NCBI GenBank assembly: GCA_947623455.1
Contig: OX392531.1
Location: 58,357,274-58,421,273 of the forward strand
From: Mimachlamys varia
Taxonomy: Eukaryota > Mollusca > Bivalvia > Pectinida > Pectinidae
Length of the DNA stretch: 64,000 nucleotides
Reading direction: 5' to 3'
The notes below the pieces were generated by a model. That model was not told the origin of the DNA and made no database searches. It saw only the letters and a list, made by a program, of their open reading frames with translations. The position numbers were made by a program, and so were the translations under genes. Positions 12,317 through 24,427 of this stretch are shown piece by piece. Positions within the stretch are counted from its first letter, which is position 1; the number at the start of each line of letters is the position of its first letter.

Positions 12317-13788
12317 TCCTCTCGTCTTGCTGTGTAAGTTTTTACTGTCGTATTGCTGTGTAAGTTTTTACTGTCGCATTGCTGTGTAAGTTTTTACTGT
12401 CGTATTGCTGTGTAAGTTTTTACTGTCGTATTGCTGTGTAAGTTTTTACTGTCGTATTGCTGTGTAAGTTTTTACTGTCGTATTGCTGTGTAAGTTTTTA
12501 CTGTCGTATTGCTGTGTAAGTTTTTACTGTCGTATTGCTGTGTAAGTTTTTATTGTCGCATTGCTGTGTAAGTTTTTACTGTCGCATTGCTGTGTAAGTT
12601 TTTACTGTCGCATTGCTGTGTAAGTTTTTACTGTCGTCTTGCTGTGTAAGTTTTTACTGTCGTCTTGCTGTGTAAGTTTTTACTGTCGCATTGCTGTGTA
12701 AGTTTTTACTGTCGTATTGCTGTGTAAGTTTTTACTGTCGTCTTGCTGTGTAAGTTTTTACTGTCGCATTGCTGTGTAAGTTTTTACTGTCGTATTGCTG
12801 TGTAAGTTTTTACTGTCGCATTGCTGTGTAGGTTTTTACTGTCGTATTGCTGTGTAAGTTTTTACTGTCGCATTGCTGTGTAAGTTTTTACTGTCGCATT
12901 GCTGTGTAAGTTTTTACTGTCGCATTGCTGTGTAAGTTTTTACTGTCGCATTGCTGTGTAAGTTTTTACTGTCGCATTGCTGTGTAAGTTTTTACTGTCG
13001 TCTTGCTGTGTAAGTTTTTACTGTCGTCTTGCTGTGTAAGTTTTTACTGTCGCATTGCTGTGTAAGTTTTTACTGTCGTATTGCTGTGTAAGTTTTTACT
13101 GTCGTCTTGCTGTGTAAGTTTTTACTGTCGCATTGCTGTGTAAGTTTTTACTGTCGTATTGCTGTGTAAGTTTTTACTGTCGTATTGCTGTGTAAGTTTT
13201 TACTGTCGTATTGCTGTGTAAGTTTTTACTGTCGCATTGCTGTGTAAGTTTTAACTGTCGCATTGCTGTGTAAGTTTTTACTGTCGTCTTGCTGTGTAAG
13301 TTTTTACTGTCGTCTTGCTGTGTAAGTTTTTACTGTCGCATTGCTGTGTAAGTTTTTACTGTCGTATTGCTGTGTAAGTTTTTACTGTCGTCTTGCTGTG
13401 TAAGTTTTTACTGTCGCATTGCTGTGTAAGTTTTTACTGTCGTATTGCTGTGTAAGTTTTTACTGTCGTATTGCTGTGTAAGTTTTTACTGTCGTATTGC
13501 TGTGTAAGTTTTTACTGTCGCATTGCTGTGTAAGTTTTACTGTCGTATTGCTGTGTAAGTTTTTACTGTCGCATTGCTGTGTAAGTTTTTACTGTCGTAT
13601 TGCTGTGTAAGTTTTTACTGTCGTATTGCTGTGTAAGTTTTTACTGTCGCATTGCTGTGTAAGTTTTTACTGTCGTATTGCTGTGTAAGTTTTTACTGTC
13701 GCATTGCTGTGTAAGTTTTTACTTTCGCATTGCTGTGTAAGTTTTTACTGTCGCATTGCTGTGTAAGTTTTTACTGTCGCATTGCTTG
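12317..13788. repeat. Minisatellite, 26 bp unit, ~56 copies, with higher-order blocks
   Basis: Unit 'ttgctgtgtaagttttta' + 'ctgtcgNN' with near-perfect identity. Almost all variation is at the two bases after 'gtcg', which are TA, CA or TC. The order of these variants is not random: the string TC-TC-CA-TA-TC-CA-TA occurs three times (starting near 12640, 12990 and 13275), showing block duplications of 14 and 11 units. A few units have one-base changes (near 12552, 12830, 13250, 13535 and 13725). The array follows the LINE remnant at about 150 bp. Confidence 0.96.
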
Positions 13789-14083
13789 TCTTTTACTACG
13801 TAACTAAATTTACTTCTAATAAAAACATTCCATAGAATATATCATATTTTATAACAAATGTATGGGGTTATCTCCCTTATACCATTTGGTGTTCTCAATA
13901 TTTTCTCAATATTTTCACACTAAAACCTATGTTGAATAAATGTGCCAATTCTTAACACTAGTATTCTATGGTTGAATCTGAATTCCTGTTTAGTGGATGA
14001 TATATGTAAACGGTAGTGGCCGTTAGTGACTTTTTATCTGAAACTTAATTGGATGAAGGATTTAAACGAAGAACACTGGCTAT
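13789..14083. other. Non-coding spacer
   Basis: AT-rich sequence between the 26 bp array and the TTAA-flanked element. I see no gene or repeat. Confidence 0.4.
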
Positions 14084-14087
14084 TTAA

Positions 14088-16719
14088 AGGGTTTTGGCCA
14101 CGATTTTTCATAATTTCATATTTCAATCTCATTTGATGCCACTATACGTTTAGTGACCGATACCCCGTCTCCTTCGGTGTCTGGAAAATGGACAGGCAGG
14201 TCACACCCCATTTATATTAGCCTAGTGAATATGCATATTTTGACCGGGATTCTAGGTCACGTGATGTGTGACGTCATTGAGGCCCAACGTATCCGATACC
14301 TGTATATATTCTGATACTCCCATTACATATGTATGTCTTATCTGCAAGTGTAAGTATCGACTTCCTATCTTATTCCTTGGTGTAAGTAATGACAGCAACT
14401 AATATATGTTGTGTGGTTAAAATTATCAATCGTCATTAATGATCTTGTCAGAAAAATAAAACTATCTAATTCTGATTTTTGAATGAACTGCATTAAATTC
14501 GAATCTAGACCGTGACGTCTCAGTAACTCCAAACTTAGAGACAGTGATACAATTTACACAATCTGATTTTACAGCTATGTAAGCTTACCTGTAGCCTTAC
14601 CTGTCATACATATACTAGCCAAAGGGCATTTGTACATGTGGTACCTGCCTGTGAGTTGTGGCAGATGTACTAATTACCCTGTAAATACCAAGAGGTGTGA
14701 ATGTTATGGCCGTGAATTCGAAGGGCATTCTTGATCTTATAATAATCGGGTACGTATATGTGAGATAATTCTTTTTATCCTTAGCCGTCCCCAGTGTCGG
14801 AAGAAAAACTTTTTTGAAAAAAGAATTTATAGGCGTTTTCAACAGAATATAACTCTATATTATCAGTGTTTAACATTAGGCTAGTAACCTTGGCAAAACC
14901 TGACGAAGTTAATTAGGTTAAACTGTATATGAATCACATACATACGAAGTTTCTGATTTTTTAAGTTTGAATATATTTGTAAAAATGGTGATGCTGATAC
15001 TATGGCGTTTTTATTTAAATAATTGCATATTTCAAAATATCAACGTAAACATTTGGTTATTGGATTTTTCAAGGACGTATATGTGTCCCTGGATTTATGA
15101 TATATTCTCAGGGGCTGATCCAAGAATTGTAGATGCGTTAATGTGACACACTTTCACTTTATGATATAAACCAAAACTTATCCAGATCTTATTCATGAAT
15201 ACTGTATGAAAGATTTAAACTCGTCCAATTATTTGAATCCTAGTTAAAATGAACATCACCAACTAGAGTGAGTCTAACAAAATTCATTTATTTATCGTGT
15301 TTGAATTTCACGTATATTTAGACTACTATTTCTGTATAAGAACAATTTAAAGAATATGACGCAGTATTTTTCTGCGCTAGGATTTAGAGTAATCATTTCA
15401 AACTGCAACCACTTCAACCCAAAACTCGGTGACTAAGAGATGTTGTAAAAACGTATACAGTAATCGTAGGAAATCACTTTTCTAATATGTTTCAATACTT
15501 ATTAGCGTATGTTATTTGTTTTTTTTTTCATTGCCACAGACTTTATCCTTGGAACATATTTAATTATTCCACACAAATAGACTTGTGTTTCTGAATCAAG
15601 TGAAAAAAAAGTTGGGAAGACAAATAATTCAGACTGTCATGGTTTCACATCTATTTGTGACAATGTCAACTTTATTTATACTAGGCAGAAATTGTTTTTA
15701 AAATTTGAACGAATGAAAGTTTTTGCATTTCATTTTACGTGCTTTACTATTACCATTTACTTGTACTGTATGTATGGTTTTATTTACTTCATCATCTCCA
15801 CAAATCAAACTGTACTGTTGACGTCATAATATATAATTCTTCTCAAGTACTTACGAAAATTTTTAATTGTATAGCGTAAATAGTTTGTATTAGCAAACCG
15901 CATTATTTTAAAATCACCAAGATCAAACATGGAGTATGTTACCTCACACTTTATATGCAATCAAGGAAGATTTGATGTTTGCGAATTTTACATGTTGTGG
16001 GTACAACCAACTTTGAATACATATTCATGAATCGATCAGCAGTGTATGGTGTTATAATTCAATTCAAGCTAAATAAAGTCACAAATTCAATACAATAAAT
16101 AAAAAAAAGTGGTATCAAGAAAATGGCTCCGTCCGGTAATATACTCACAACCGCTCTATGTGTGTCTGTTGCAACTGTATTAATAAACTATCTATAAAAC
16201 AAATATGTAACGTGTCTGTAAAATCATAATGTCCGTTCACAGACCTTTTGGTTCCGTGGTCCTTTGTAGAAGAACTATTTTAGCAAGAGGCGGATGTGTA
16301 ATACACACTAAAATTGCAATGTTTTTAAACGGCATTTCCTATTTCTTTTCTTAAGTTTACAAGTACATACCTATATTTTTTTCAAGATATTTAATTCATT
16401 AATCAAAATATTAAAACAACAATCAAGATTGACTTACATGTCGAATTCAATAGGCGTTTTTCTACTAAGCTTTCTTCGTCTATGTACCACTGATCAGTTT
16501 ACCTGAGTCGGTCAGTTGTGCTTCAATGACGTCACATGTACCACGTGACCGGTCAGCTCATTAAAATTCTCGCCAGTCGGGAGCGGTCAATTTTGACTGT
16601 CAATATCTGGATCCCGGGACGAAATCGAATGCTCGTTGATTGGCTAATCAGTATTTATTGAAATGTGCTACAAGTTTAATCACTTTTTACAAGATTTTCA
16701 AAATCGTGGCCAAAACCCT
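14088..16719. mobile_element. Non-autonomous DNA transposon with TTAA duplications (2.6 kb)
   Basis: Terminal inverted repeats are visible: AGGGTTTTGGCCACGATTTT starts at 14088 and its complement, AAAATCGTGGCCAAAACCCT, ends at 16719. Both are flanked by TTAA (14084-14087 and 16720-16723), the target duplication used by piggyBac and Kolobok superfamilies. The 2.63 kb between has no long ORF and no transposase motif, so the copy would need a transposase in trans. The 75-codon minus-strand ORF at 14615-14842 inside it looks like chance. Which superfamily it belongs to is not settled by the sequence alone. Confidence 0.75.
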
Positions 16720-16721
16720 TT

Positions 16722-16848
16722 AAGGATTAAATTTCTATTTTGTTTAGGTTATCGGGGGATAACTACAATGGAAAACGGGTAAATTCAATACCCGATTTCC
16801 ATTGTAGTTATCCCCCGATAACCTAAACAAAATAGAAAGTTAATCCTT
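16722..16848. repeat. Perfect-like 125 bp foldback
   Basis: A long inverted repeat with arms of about 55 bp around a short centre (aaattcaata). Each arm contains 'ggttatcgggggataacta' or its complement and runs out through 'cctaaacaaaatagaaa'. It abuts the right TTAA of the 2.6 kb element, so the two may be nested insertions. It would form a strong cruciform or hairpin RNA. Confidence 0.85.
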
Positions 16849-17700
16849 ATATTTAAAGTATCTTTCTGTGAAATGTTCGTAACTATTTTATTCATTATAG
16901 TCAAATCTTCGGACACAGATTTCATTTCAAAACTTATAAACGTGGGAATGTTTCAATAAATGTAACAGCATGAAATTTGCAAGCTCCGCCTACGTTAATT
17001 GTTGGTGACGTCACACAATTGTATTTCAAACTGTAGGATTTGCATAGCTCCGCCCACATGAATTGTTGTCGACGTCACAGAAATTTGTCACGTGTTTGAC
17101 TACAGTTATGCAGTGATAATGATAGTCTGTTGAGTAATGGTTATCGAGTGAATGTCAGTGTAGACTGTAAATATATACAATATCTTAGACAAAACTATAT
17201 AAGCTATGTGATCAACAAATTTTTCAAATTAATTGCCTCACTTTATTATGTTCTATTTTGAATAGTTTAAAGTATTAATTATATTGAAACACACAGGGGA
17301 TTATCTCCTACTCCTATTTGTTAAACAGACTGAGCAAATGCTAATACTTATGCTACATGTATTATATTACTTGCATCAATATGTTCAAATTAATTGGTTC
17401 ATCAATGTCCTGTATTTGTCATGTCAACCTATCAGGAGAGAACTTATAGAGGCCTAGCCTGCTGTTCAATCCGATTGTTTTCACAATAAAATATGATGAA
17501 ATGAAAATATCAATAACCTCATTTTAAGACATTCTTTTCTCAGTTTTGTAATATACATCATATCAACTACATGAATATGAGTTCGTTATATATCTATGAT
17601 ATCACCAATGTGACTTCCATTTATTAGTTTTGAATATATATCATATCACCTTTATGAATTCCGTTTATTAAGTTTACATATAGATGTATATATAGAGGAT
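16849..17700. other. Non-coding spacer
   Basis: I see no gene. Two similar short stretches ('ctccgcctacgttaattgtt' near 16984 and a related one near 17047, each followed by a 'gacgtcac' motif) look like an old local duplication. Confidence 0.35.
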
Positions 17701-17854
17701 ATTCAATGGTTTGCCGTTTAATATCAAATATATTTCACGAGCATGGCAGATTTTTTTTTTATATTTTCACAAATGCGTAGCACGAGTGAAAATATAAAGA
17801 AACATCTGCCATTCAAGTGAAATATATTTGATATTAAACAGAAAACCATTGAAT
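17701..17854. mobile_element. Foldback/MITE-like inverted repeat
   Basis: Arms of about 50 bp (17701-17751 and 17804-17854) are near-complementary: attcaatggtttgccgttta... pairs with ...taaacagaaaaccattgaat. An inner pair (atattttcac at 17761, gtgaaaatat at 17786) continues the stem. No protein is encoded. It looks like a miniature inverted-repeat element or the ends of a deleted one. Confidence 0.7.
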
Positions 17855-18380
17855 TTTCTTTTTATTACATTTATGAAAGAGGACTTAAAATACTTTCATT
17901 ATTTTTTTTATATGCCTACTGGAAAGTAGCTAGGCCTAATCCGTTGAAATCACAACCGATCGGGTCCAGTACACAGATGATTGGGATAAGTTGATCGGAA
18001 AAGTTGAACCATTCTCATCCTCCAATTCATTACATATTAAATCCTGCAGCGGTTTCTTATCAATATCTACTGTTGATGTCATTTCTTCAAGACCATCTTT
18101 CCCCAAAGACAAGTTCTAGCAGACGACAACAATACCAAGCCTACAATGCCAGGGAGCAAAAGTGGAGTTCGATTCGGTCAAAGGGAACAACTCAAAGGTG
18201 TAACGTGAAAAAATGACCCGGGTGGAAAACTACCCACCGTTGCAAACTACGGAAGGTCGCTTTTTCACGGGACGAATTACAGAAATATCGAGTAGAGTCA
18301 TTTTCTACAGATGGCAGTGTAAGATTTTTACTGTGAAATAACGACCCCGGGTAACTTTTGCAACGTAGCACTGACAAAGC

Positions 18381-18463
18381 CTTATATTTTCACTGTAAAA
18401 TATTATATTTTCACTACAAAAAATTATATTTTCACTGCTCATCATTGCAGTGAAAATATAAGT
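18381..18463. repeat. Inverted repeat with internal TATATTTTCACT copies
   Basis: CTTATATTTTCACTG at 18381-18395 is exactly complementary to CAGTGAAAATATAAG at 18449-18463. Two more direct copies of 'ttatattttcact' lie between. The same 'atattttcac/gtgaaaatat' pair occurs in the foldback 600 bp to the left, so both may derive from one element family. Confidence 0.65.
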
Positions 18464-19677
18464 TTTATCAGTTTGATAATGCTCTATATTTCACAGGCAA
18501 AAATGTAATATATATTTTTATATATCTAGATAAAATAAATAAAAAAGACGACCGACTTCCAAACGCTTTCACCTTCTTCGGGGCTCTTCAGGAAAAAAAA
18601 TATTTCAAAACGGACATCATTACGCCATAAACAAAGTGACATCACAATACACATATGTTCACAAAGCAAGTTTATGAAACGGCGCAATTTTCGCTTATAA
18701 AAATATTAAAACCAAATTTGAACACGCCATAGAAAAAAATTGACACAAAAATATGGCTTACTGATCTGACAGTTGACAGGTATACACAGTGGAATACACA
18801 CCAGGTGACTTCGTGTTTGGTCTGTGGTCTGAGTAGTGAGGTGAAACTTAGTGCAAAAGTGGTATTTGGGACTTTTCAAAACTGGTCTTAATAGCGACGT
18901 GGTCCTAATAGTGAGGTGGTCTTAATAGTAAAGCTTTCAATACAAAGATATATTATAGAAGATTTTTTCGGGACTGAAATAAAGTGGTCTTAATAGCGAG
19001 GTGGTCTTAATTCTGAGGTGGTCTTTAAGCGAGGTTTCACTGTATCTACGCTGCCATCCAAAAGTTTTGTTACAAACTTTGTGTACATATTAAGCCATTA
19101 GCCAACAAAACATGAACACATCTGATGCAATTTCCTAAAGATAGTCTACTTATCAGTGACAATTGACTCTATATTTAAAAAATACCTAAGTCCTGGAAGT
19201 TGCAGGGAAGGTCGAGCGAGGGGTCTATTTTACGATAATGTTCAAAAATGAATAAAAGGTGTTTTTCTTTCATTTGCATAATTAAGTGGGATGAATACAA
19301 TGATCCACTGTCAAAAATTTATAAGAAAGAAATATGTAGTTGAATTGTATGTATAAAAAACGTGAAATTACAAAAATATTGCATTTTCAGGATTTTAATT
19401 GTATCAAAAACCATTCATACATGTAGTTAAAAAAAGAACAAAACATTGTAACAAATTAGTGATAACATAAAAATATTTATAGTAATACATAATTCAAAAT
19501 TGGGGTTTTCTCAATTTCAAAGCGTTTGCAGAAAAGATGTATCAAAACGTTTGGATGGCAGTGTATATATATATATATCGTATCACCTATATGGCATTTG
19601 ATTATTAGTTTTGTATATATAAAAGTTCCATTTATTAGTTATATATATATATATATAATTTCACCTATATGACATTC
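18464..19677. other. Non-coding; short degenerate repeats around 18820-19045
   Basis: No gene is seen. Near 18820-19045 the phrase 'gtggtcttaatagcgag' recurs four or five times with variation, ending in 'gcgaggtttcactgta'. It looks like a short degenerate tandem repeat or the edge of an unrecognised element. TA-rich microsatellites lie at about 19562-19577 and 19640-19658. Confidence 0.4.
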
Positions 19678-19708
19678 TAGGGTTAGGGGTTAGGGTTAAC
19701 CCTAACCC
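19678..19708. repeat. Head-to-head interstitial telomere repeat
   Basis: TAGGGTTAGGGGTTAGGG is followed directly by TTAACCCTAACCC. The G-rich and C-rich strands therefore meet tail to tail, as in the fusion point of two telomeres. The tract is short (31 bp). Confidence 0.85.
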
Positions 19709-20344
19709 AAACACACAGTTTTGGGTTTCCATAACATCAAAGGATCTCTTTAAACTTGAAAAAGCTAGAGATATTTGGACAACAGAGGCGAATAACTATC
19801 TATTCTAAGACTGCATCATTGCTATAACTAATTTGTTTGCCCTTTTATTGATTTAGAAGTATTTTTGCAGAAAGGTATCTGATTTGGGTATTGACCCGAT
19901 TTGGGGACTGTCACATTATGCATATTATATGAAACAAAAACAAAATCCACACAAATGACTAAGGAAGACAATTTGTGACTCGTGCGCTGTCCGAACCTCG
20001 AATTCACGATCTACGGCACCAAACCCTAAACCAGAAATACCTGCGGCTGCTACCACCGCGTCAACTCAACATCCCTAAAAAGAATGTTTCGATATATACA
20101 ATGTACTGAGTTTGTTTTGTACACAAACAGGAATTGAAAACTTAATTTGCGAACTTTAGAAAACGTCTGTTTCCTTTGTCAAGCAAATAGTATAATAGCC
20201 GAGTGTCGGTATTCTGACAGCTGAAATCAGCTCATTGCCCAAAATAGGGCGAGTTAGAGAAGTCAGCTGTCAAATACGTAGCGCGACATTTCGTCCAAAT
20301 ATACTCAAATACTAGAGGTAGACAGAGAAGACGGGTAAGATGTT
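19709..20344. other. Non-coding spacer
   Basis: No gene is recognised. The right end (about 20210-20344) may belong to the tail of the Penelope-like fragment that follows. Confidence 0.35.
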
Positions 20345-20740
20345 TACCCGTTCGGCCCCTTATTGGATGTTAAAATAGGGCCATAAAGATGACTCAAATG
20401 GTGTCCCCCCTCGTCTCTGTTCATTGATTCTCCTTCCTTCCTAATCCATATTTATGTTGCTATGGTCTGTGATAGTGGATTTCCTATATTGTTTTCCTGA
20501 TTTTTTTATAGTATTTCTGGTGTAGACTTGCTGTTTCATGTCTTCCGTGTCTTTTTGATGTTCTTTAAGGCGCATCCCAAATTTCCGACTAGTTTCACCT
20601 ATGCATGTGTGGTTACAGCTGTTCATTGAATGTGGTAAACCAGTCCAGCCGTGTCTTACTTCTGCACTGTATCCTTCGGATATACCAGGAGTGGTTTGAT
20701 GGTGTTGTGCGGTCGCATAAGTGTGCTGATGTGAAAACAA
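20345..20740 (-). pseudogene. Degenerate Penelope-like element, GIY-YIG endonuclease tail
   Basis: The minus-strand frame contains CIGETSRKFGMRLKEHQKD, a version of the second GIY-YIG half-motif and the conserved arginine/glutamate helix of Penelope-like endonucleases. It is followed by KSTITDHSN and, after a stop or frameshift near 20441, by a NRDEGGHHLSHL-like C-terminal segment, typical of the tails of such elements. The first half-motif and the whole reverse transcriptase are absent. It differs clearly from the telomere-joined copies at 23889 and 25635, so it is a second, older family. Confidence 0.6.
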
Positions 20741-20949
20741 AATATAGTTCTACTTTCAATATTATTCATTAAGTTTATGCAAGTCGTATGTTGTTATCAT
20801 TTACATTTGGAAATTTCATTTCAGCTTTAAAAGTTTGTAAATCATGTTTAATGTCCATTTATATCAGTATAACAAATCTACATCAAGATATGTCACGGCG
20901 GACGTGGACTACATACGCCATATGGTACCTTATTTAGGTCGAACGATCA

Positions 20950-21518
20950 GGGTATCGTTTCACTAAGCTTCGTAACTTACGAACGTAAAAACCTTGCGTA
21001 AATTAACGCCATCTCCACCCTGTCGTAAGTTACGTCGTAACTTTGTAACACTTATTTCTACTCACGCTTCGGTTGTGGTTTTATTTCTTTACTGGGGCTA
21101 ACAATCTGAGAGAGTGAGACTGAACTAAGGCATGCGGGGTAAAGAAAAGTTCATCTTTATAAAAGTTGGCAAGTCAGTCATGTTTGTTTTGGAAGCTTTA
21201 TAACAATGAAATCGGAATCTTCTTAATTTTCCTGGCTTTATTAATGGAGCATTTTTAATGAATTTTGTATAGTCCTAGAGAATTTCCTGTTTCATCTCGT
21301 CATATTTTCACTGCTTTCCGATGAGTACGTCAAGAGAAATCATTATTTATTTACAGCATTCAATTTTGTGGTCGCCATTTTGACGTTATGTTGGTACGAA
21401 ACAGAAATTAGCAGTGTGGATAATTCTGTGTTGCTCCACAAATACACAACAGAAAATTAGATTAATATTATTAGAGGAACCTCATAACCTCGTAACGAAG
21501 CTTCGTAAAACGGTTCCC
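20950..21518. mobile_element. MITE-like element, ~30 bp imperfect inverted ends
   Basis: The left end 'ggtatcgtttcactaagctt' + 'cgtaacttacg' matches the complement of the right end 'cgtaacgaagcttcgtaaaa' + 'cggttcc' at about 80%. Both sides show 'cag' next to the ends (20948-20950 and 21518-21520), a possible 3 bp duplication. The interior has no ORF. The superfamily is not identified. Confidence 0.5.
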
Positions 21519-21975
21519 AGGTCACCACTGTTTTCCAAAAATGATTGTTATTTTTATCAAACCTAATTTTTTGTTAATTTGTCCCCGTAAACGAAATGTT
21601 GTTATAAGTATACAAATTGTAAGCGATGTTAATTTGCTTTTTTAACATACATCTGACGAAATGTCAAACATTCTTAAAGTACACAACACACTGCCTAGGT
21701 GCAACTAGTGTTCATCTTTTCAATAACGACGCATATGTCTCTAACATATTAAATACATGGATACTTGGCAGGACACAAGAAAGCTCTGTCAGGTAAGACG
21801 ATCCCGATTTAACCAAAAACACAAACACATTAAGAGGAAGGCTCTCCTTTCTAAATGCGTTCTAACTAGTCGATGATTTACTCATCTGTATTCTGTTATA
21901 TTACAATTGTTACCTGGAGACACGACCTTGCATAACAATATCAGGAAATTACAAAAATAGGTCAACTGGTTCGGA

Positions 21976-22075
21976 CCTTTTGGCCTGGTGGTGACGTCCT
22001 GGCTCCATAACCTATAGGTCTCGGGTTCGCACCTCGTTCGACTCACTAGTTTCATTTCTGCTCCTTGTTGTAATA
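21976..22075 (+). mobile_element. Probable tRNA-like SINE head
   Basis: A-box-like TGGCCTGGTGGT begins at 21981 and B-box-like GGGTTCGCACC lies near 22023, spaced as in a tRNA gene. No acceptor-stem pairing is convincing and the downstream body is not recognised, so a SINE relic is more likely than a working tRNA. Confidence 0.45.
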
Positions 22076-23810
22076 TACTGTTTATTTCCCATGTCAGGAT
22101 GTTTGTATTAATAACAACCCATGTCTGGGTGTTTGTATGTACGAAATGTACTAATTGTCACAATGATAAAATCTTAAATATAATTATAGCCCTTGGTACC
22201 CGAATAAACGTTACGTCGTGGCGGATCTGTTTGATTTGTATGCCTACGTCAGGTTCTTTATGCCGTCACGTTTTGTAACACAATATTCATGATTTTTTTA
22301 ACATCGTAAAATGAATATTTCATATATGATAAAAAATGACGACTATCGCCAAAATCGACCGCATATGTGTTTACGACAACCTTTGTTCTGAATACATTTA
22401 TAGTCACTATTGACGGAAATAACAATGATGGTCATCACAATTAACGGGTTAATTATTACATGAGGCGACTGTCACTACCGACGGGTTAATGATAACAGCC
22501 ATCAATGTTAGCAAATATATCAAATTTTTGCGACGGTATATTCAGATATATAAGTATCCTTGATAGCATTACCTTCCCTGACATTTAGGTACAAGCGGCA
22601 TTCACAACATTTCTGTGTATAGGTATTTACGTACGTGTCACCCACATATCGTCTAGAACTTTGGTTAAGGATTCGTCTGGACTTGGAGATATACCACGGA
22701 ACTGTCAAAGGTCAGAACGTGGCGACAGTAATACACCGGCTACCAATAACAATTACAGACATCACTTGTGAATCATCTGAAGCCAAATAACTTGTTCACC
22801 CTGGCCTACACCTAATTGGGGATGCCACGTTCGTGTCTACAGACAACGCGATTTACATTACTGAAACAGTAAAATGTGTCTTGTCTGGACGACATCTCCA
22901 AACGATAATATGATCAAAAGATGATCGGATAGGGCTTGCCATTTAGCTACACACAAAATACTGATGATGTTTGTTAGAAAGTACACATTAACAACTGTCG
23001 CACACAGGCATAATGATTCGTATGTATATGATAAAAGTAGGAACATATATGTTAGACATAAATGTCTCACCTCCATGTACAATTTCAGAGTTTAATTATG
23101 TTCTATATTCTTGCAACAACTTTGATCTGACTCCCTGAATATGTATTTCGGTACATATACATAAATTGTTCGACTTCAGATGATTAAAGGCCAAATATAA
23201 AACAAACAACTCTGGTTGTAATATGTAGACACTGAGTGATCTCAGAACAGTATAGGTTTTTATCAAACTGAGTACACTGTAGTGTATATTGGCTGTCTAT
23301 ATACATCCCTGGGCCTTGACCGTAGAACCATTTTGCAGAGAGAAGTCTGTCATATTTAATAATTCATTTTTTTTTAAACACGTTTTTTCATTGGTTTGTT
23401 GCAAGCGATAGACCAAAAAATAAAGGACAAGTTTTGATGACGTCATACACAAAATACCACGTGTTAAATAAAAGTGTCGTCTGCTTTTCGTGCTACATCG
23501 CTGCACTGTCCGTAGACCGGTCGTTTGAAAAATAGATTATTAGTGACACAGATATAGGCCTACATCGCTGCACTGTCTCATAGACAGGTCGTTTGCCATA
23601 GGAGACCTAAATAGATCCTTGGTAACATGGATATAGACCTACATCCGGCCACTGCTCCTAATGAAGCCCAACGAGTTGTTTCCCCCGTACTCTTCTAGCT
23701 GAAACCTCAACAATGAATGATGTAAAACCTTCGCATGCCGTGTCATTTTCATTATCCAAAAATAGCATGTCGTCTTGTTTCATTTCAAATTATGTTTTAA
23801 CAACTGTGTG
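22076..23810. other. Non-coding; small local duplication at ~23500-23645
   Basis: ORFs of 60-75 codons here (22520-22708, 22858-23082, 23297-23506, all minus) have no motif and look like chance. At about 23500-23645 a phrase with 'ctacatcgctgcactgtc', a 'tagacaggtcgtttg'-like part and 'gatatagacctacatc' is duplicated imperfectly. Confidence 0.4.
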
Positions 23811-23816
23811 TTCCAG

Positions 23817-23872
23817 TTAGGGTTAGGGTTAGTTCTATGATTACGGTTAGGGATTAGGGTTTAATCCCTTTT
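23817..23872. repeat. Telomere-like repeats at 3' end of Penelope copy 1
   Basis: Degenerate TTAGGG units: ttagggttagggttag, then an interruption, then ggttagggattagggttt. They border the 3' end of the antisense Penelope-like fragment. The last part (gattagggtttaatccc) is shared with copy 2, so it belongs to the element itself. Confidence 0.8.
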
Positions 23873-24410
23873 GCACTGGCCTAAGAGTCTATAAGTCTGC
23901 CTTAAGTCTACTACGAACCAACATGTCTTGTAAGTTTTTGTTTTTGAGATAAGCATTTACTAGTTTGTGTTTAGAAATATCTTGATTGTTGGACTGTAAT
24001 TCGTTGTAATGATTTCTAATTTTTCGACTCACTACATTGGCTGTCGAATTGTAGGATATAACGAATGGCAAGATGTTGTTAGAGACGTTATTTTCATTAA
24101 TACCTTTTGGTGTCATGGTCTGAAGTTTGTCAATCCAAAATTGTTCGCGTTCGTCTAAATGACTCAAAACTTGTTCCATTTGCATGATTCGAACATGTTC
24201 TAAATCGTAGTCCGTCTGATTAAAGTGATTCGATATGGGTTTGTCGATTTTGTGTCTAATATCGAAACGGTGACGGGTGAATCTATCTCTGATAGTCAAA
24301 GAGGTTTGTCCTACATATTTGATTTGGTATTTTTTGCAGGTTATCAGGTAAATGACATTTTTAGAATTACAGTCTAGATCTTGTTTGATGTGGTAAATTT
24401 TGGGTAAGGG
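23873..24410 (-). pseudogene. 5'-truncated Penelope-like element, endonuclease part only
   Basis: The minus-strand ORF 23889-24299 encodes the C-terminal 136 residues of the protein seen in full at 25635-27043: the TIRDRFTRHRFDIRHK helix, HFNQTDYDLEHVR, EREQFWIDKLQTMTPKG, and the tail ending LVRSRLKADL. The frame can be followed upstream to about 24400 (the YLITCKKYQIKYVGQT region), where homology stops abruptly at telomere-like sequence (gggtaagggttagggtaagg). It is therefore a severely 5'-truncated copy, bounded on both sides by telomere repeat. It differs from copy 2 by scattered substitutions and small indels. Confidence 0.85.
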
Positions 24411-24427
24411 TTAGGGTAAGGGAACCT

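Noticed and set aside
14615..14842. 75-codon minus-strand ORF as transposase remnant
   Set aside because: No transposase motif and no codon-like composition; too short to support.
22520..23506. Three minus-strand ORFs of 62-74 codons as genes
   Set aside because: No motifs, no promoter or splice signals, and length expected by chance in this composition.
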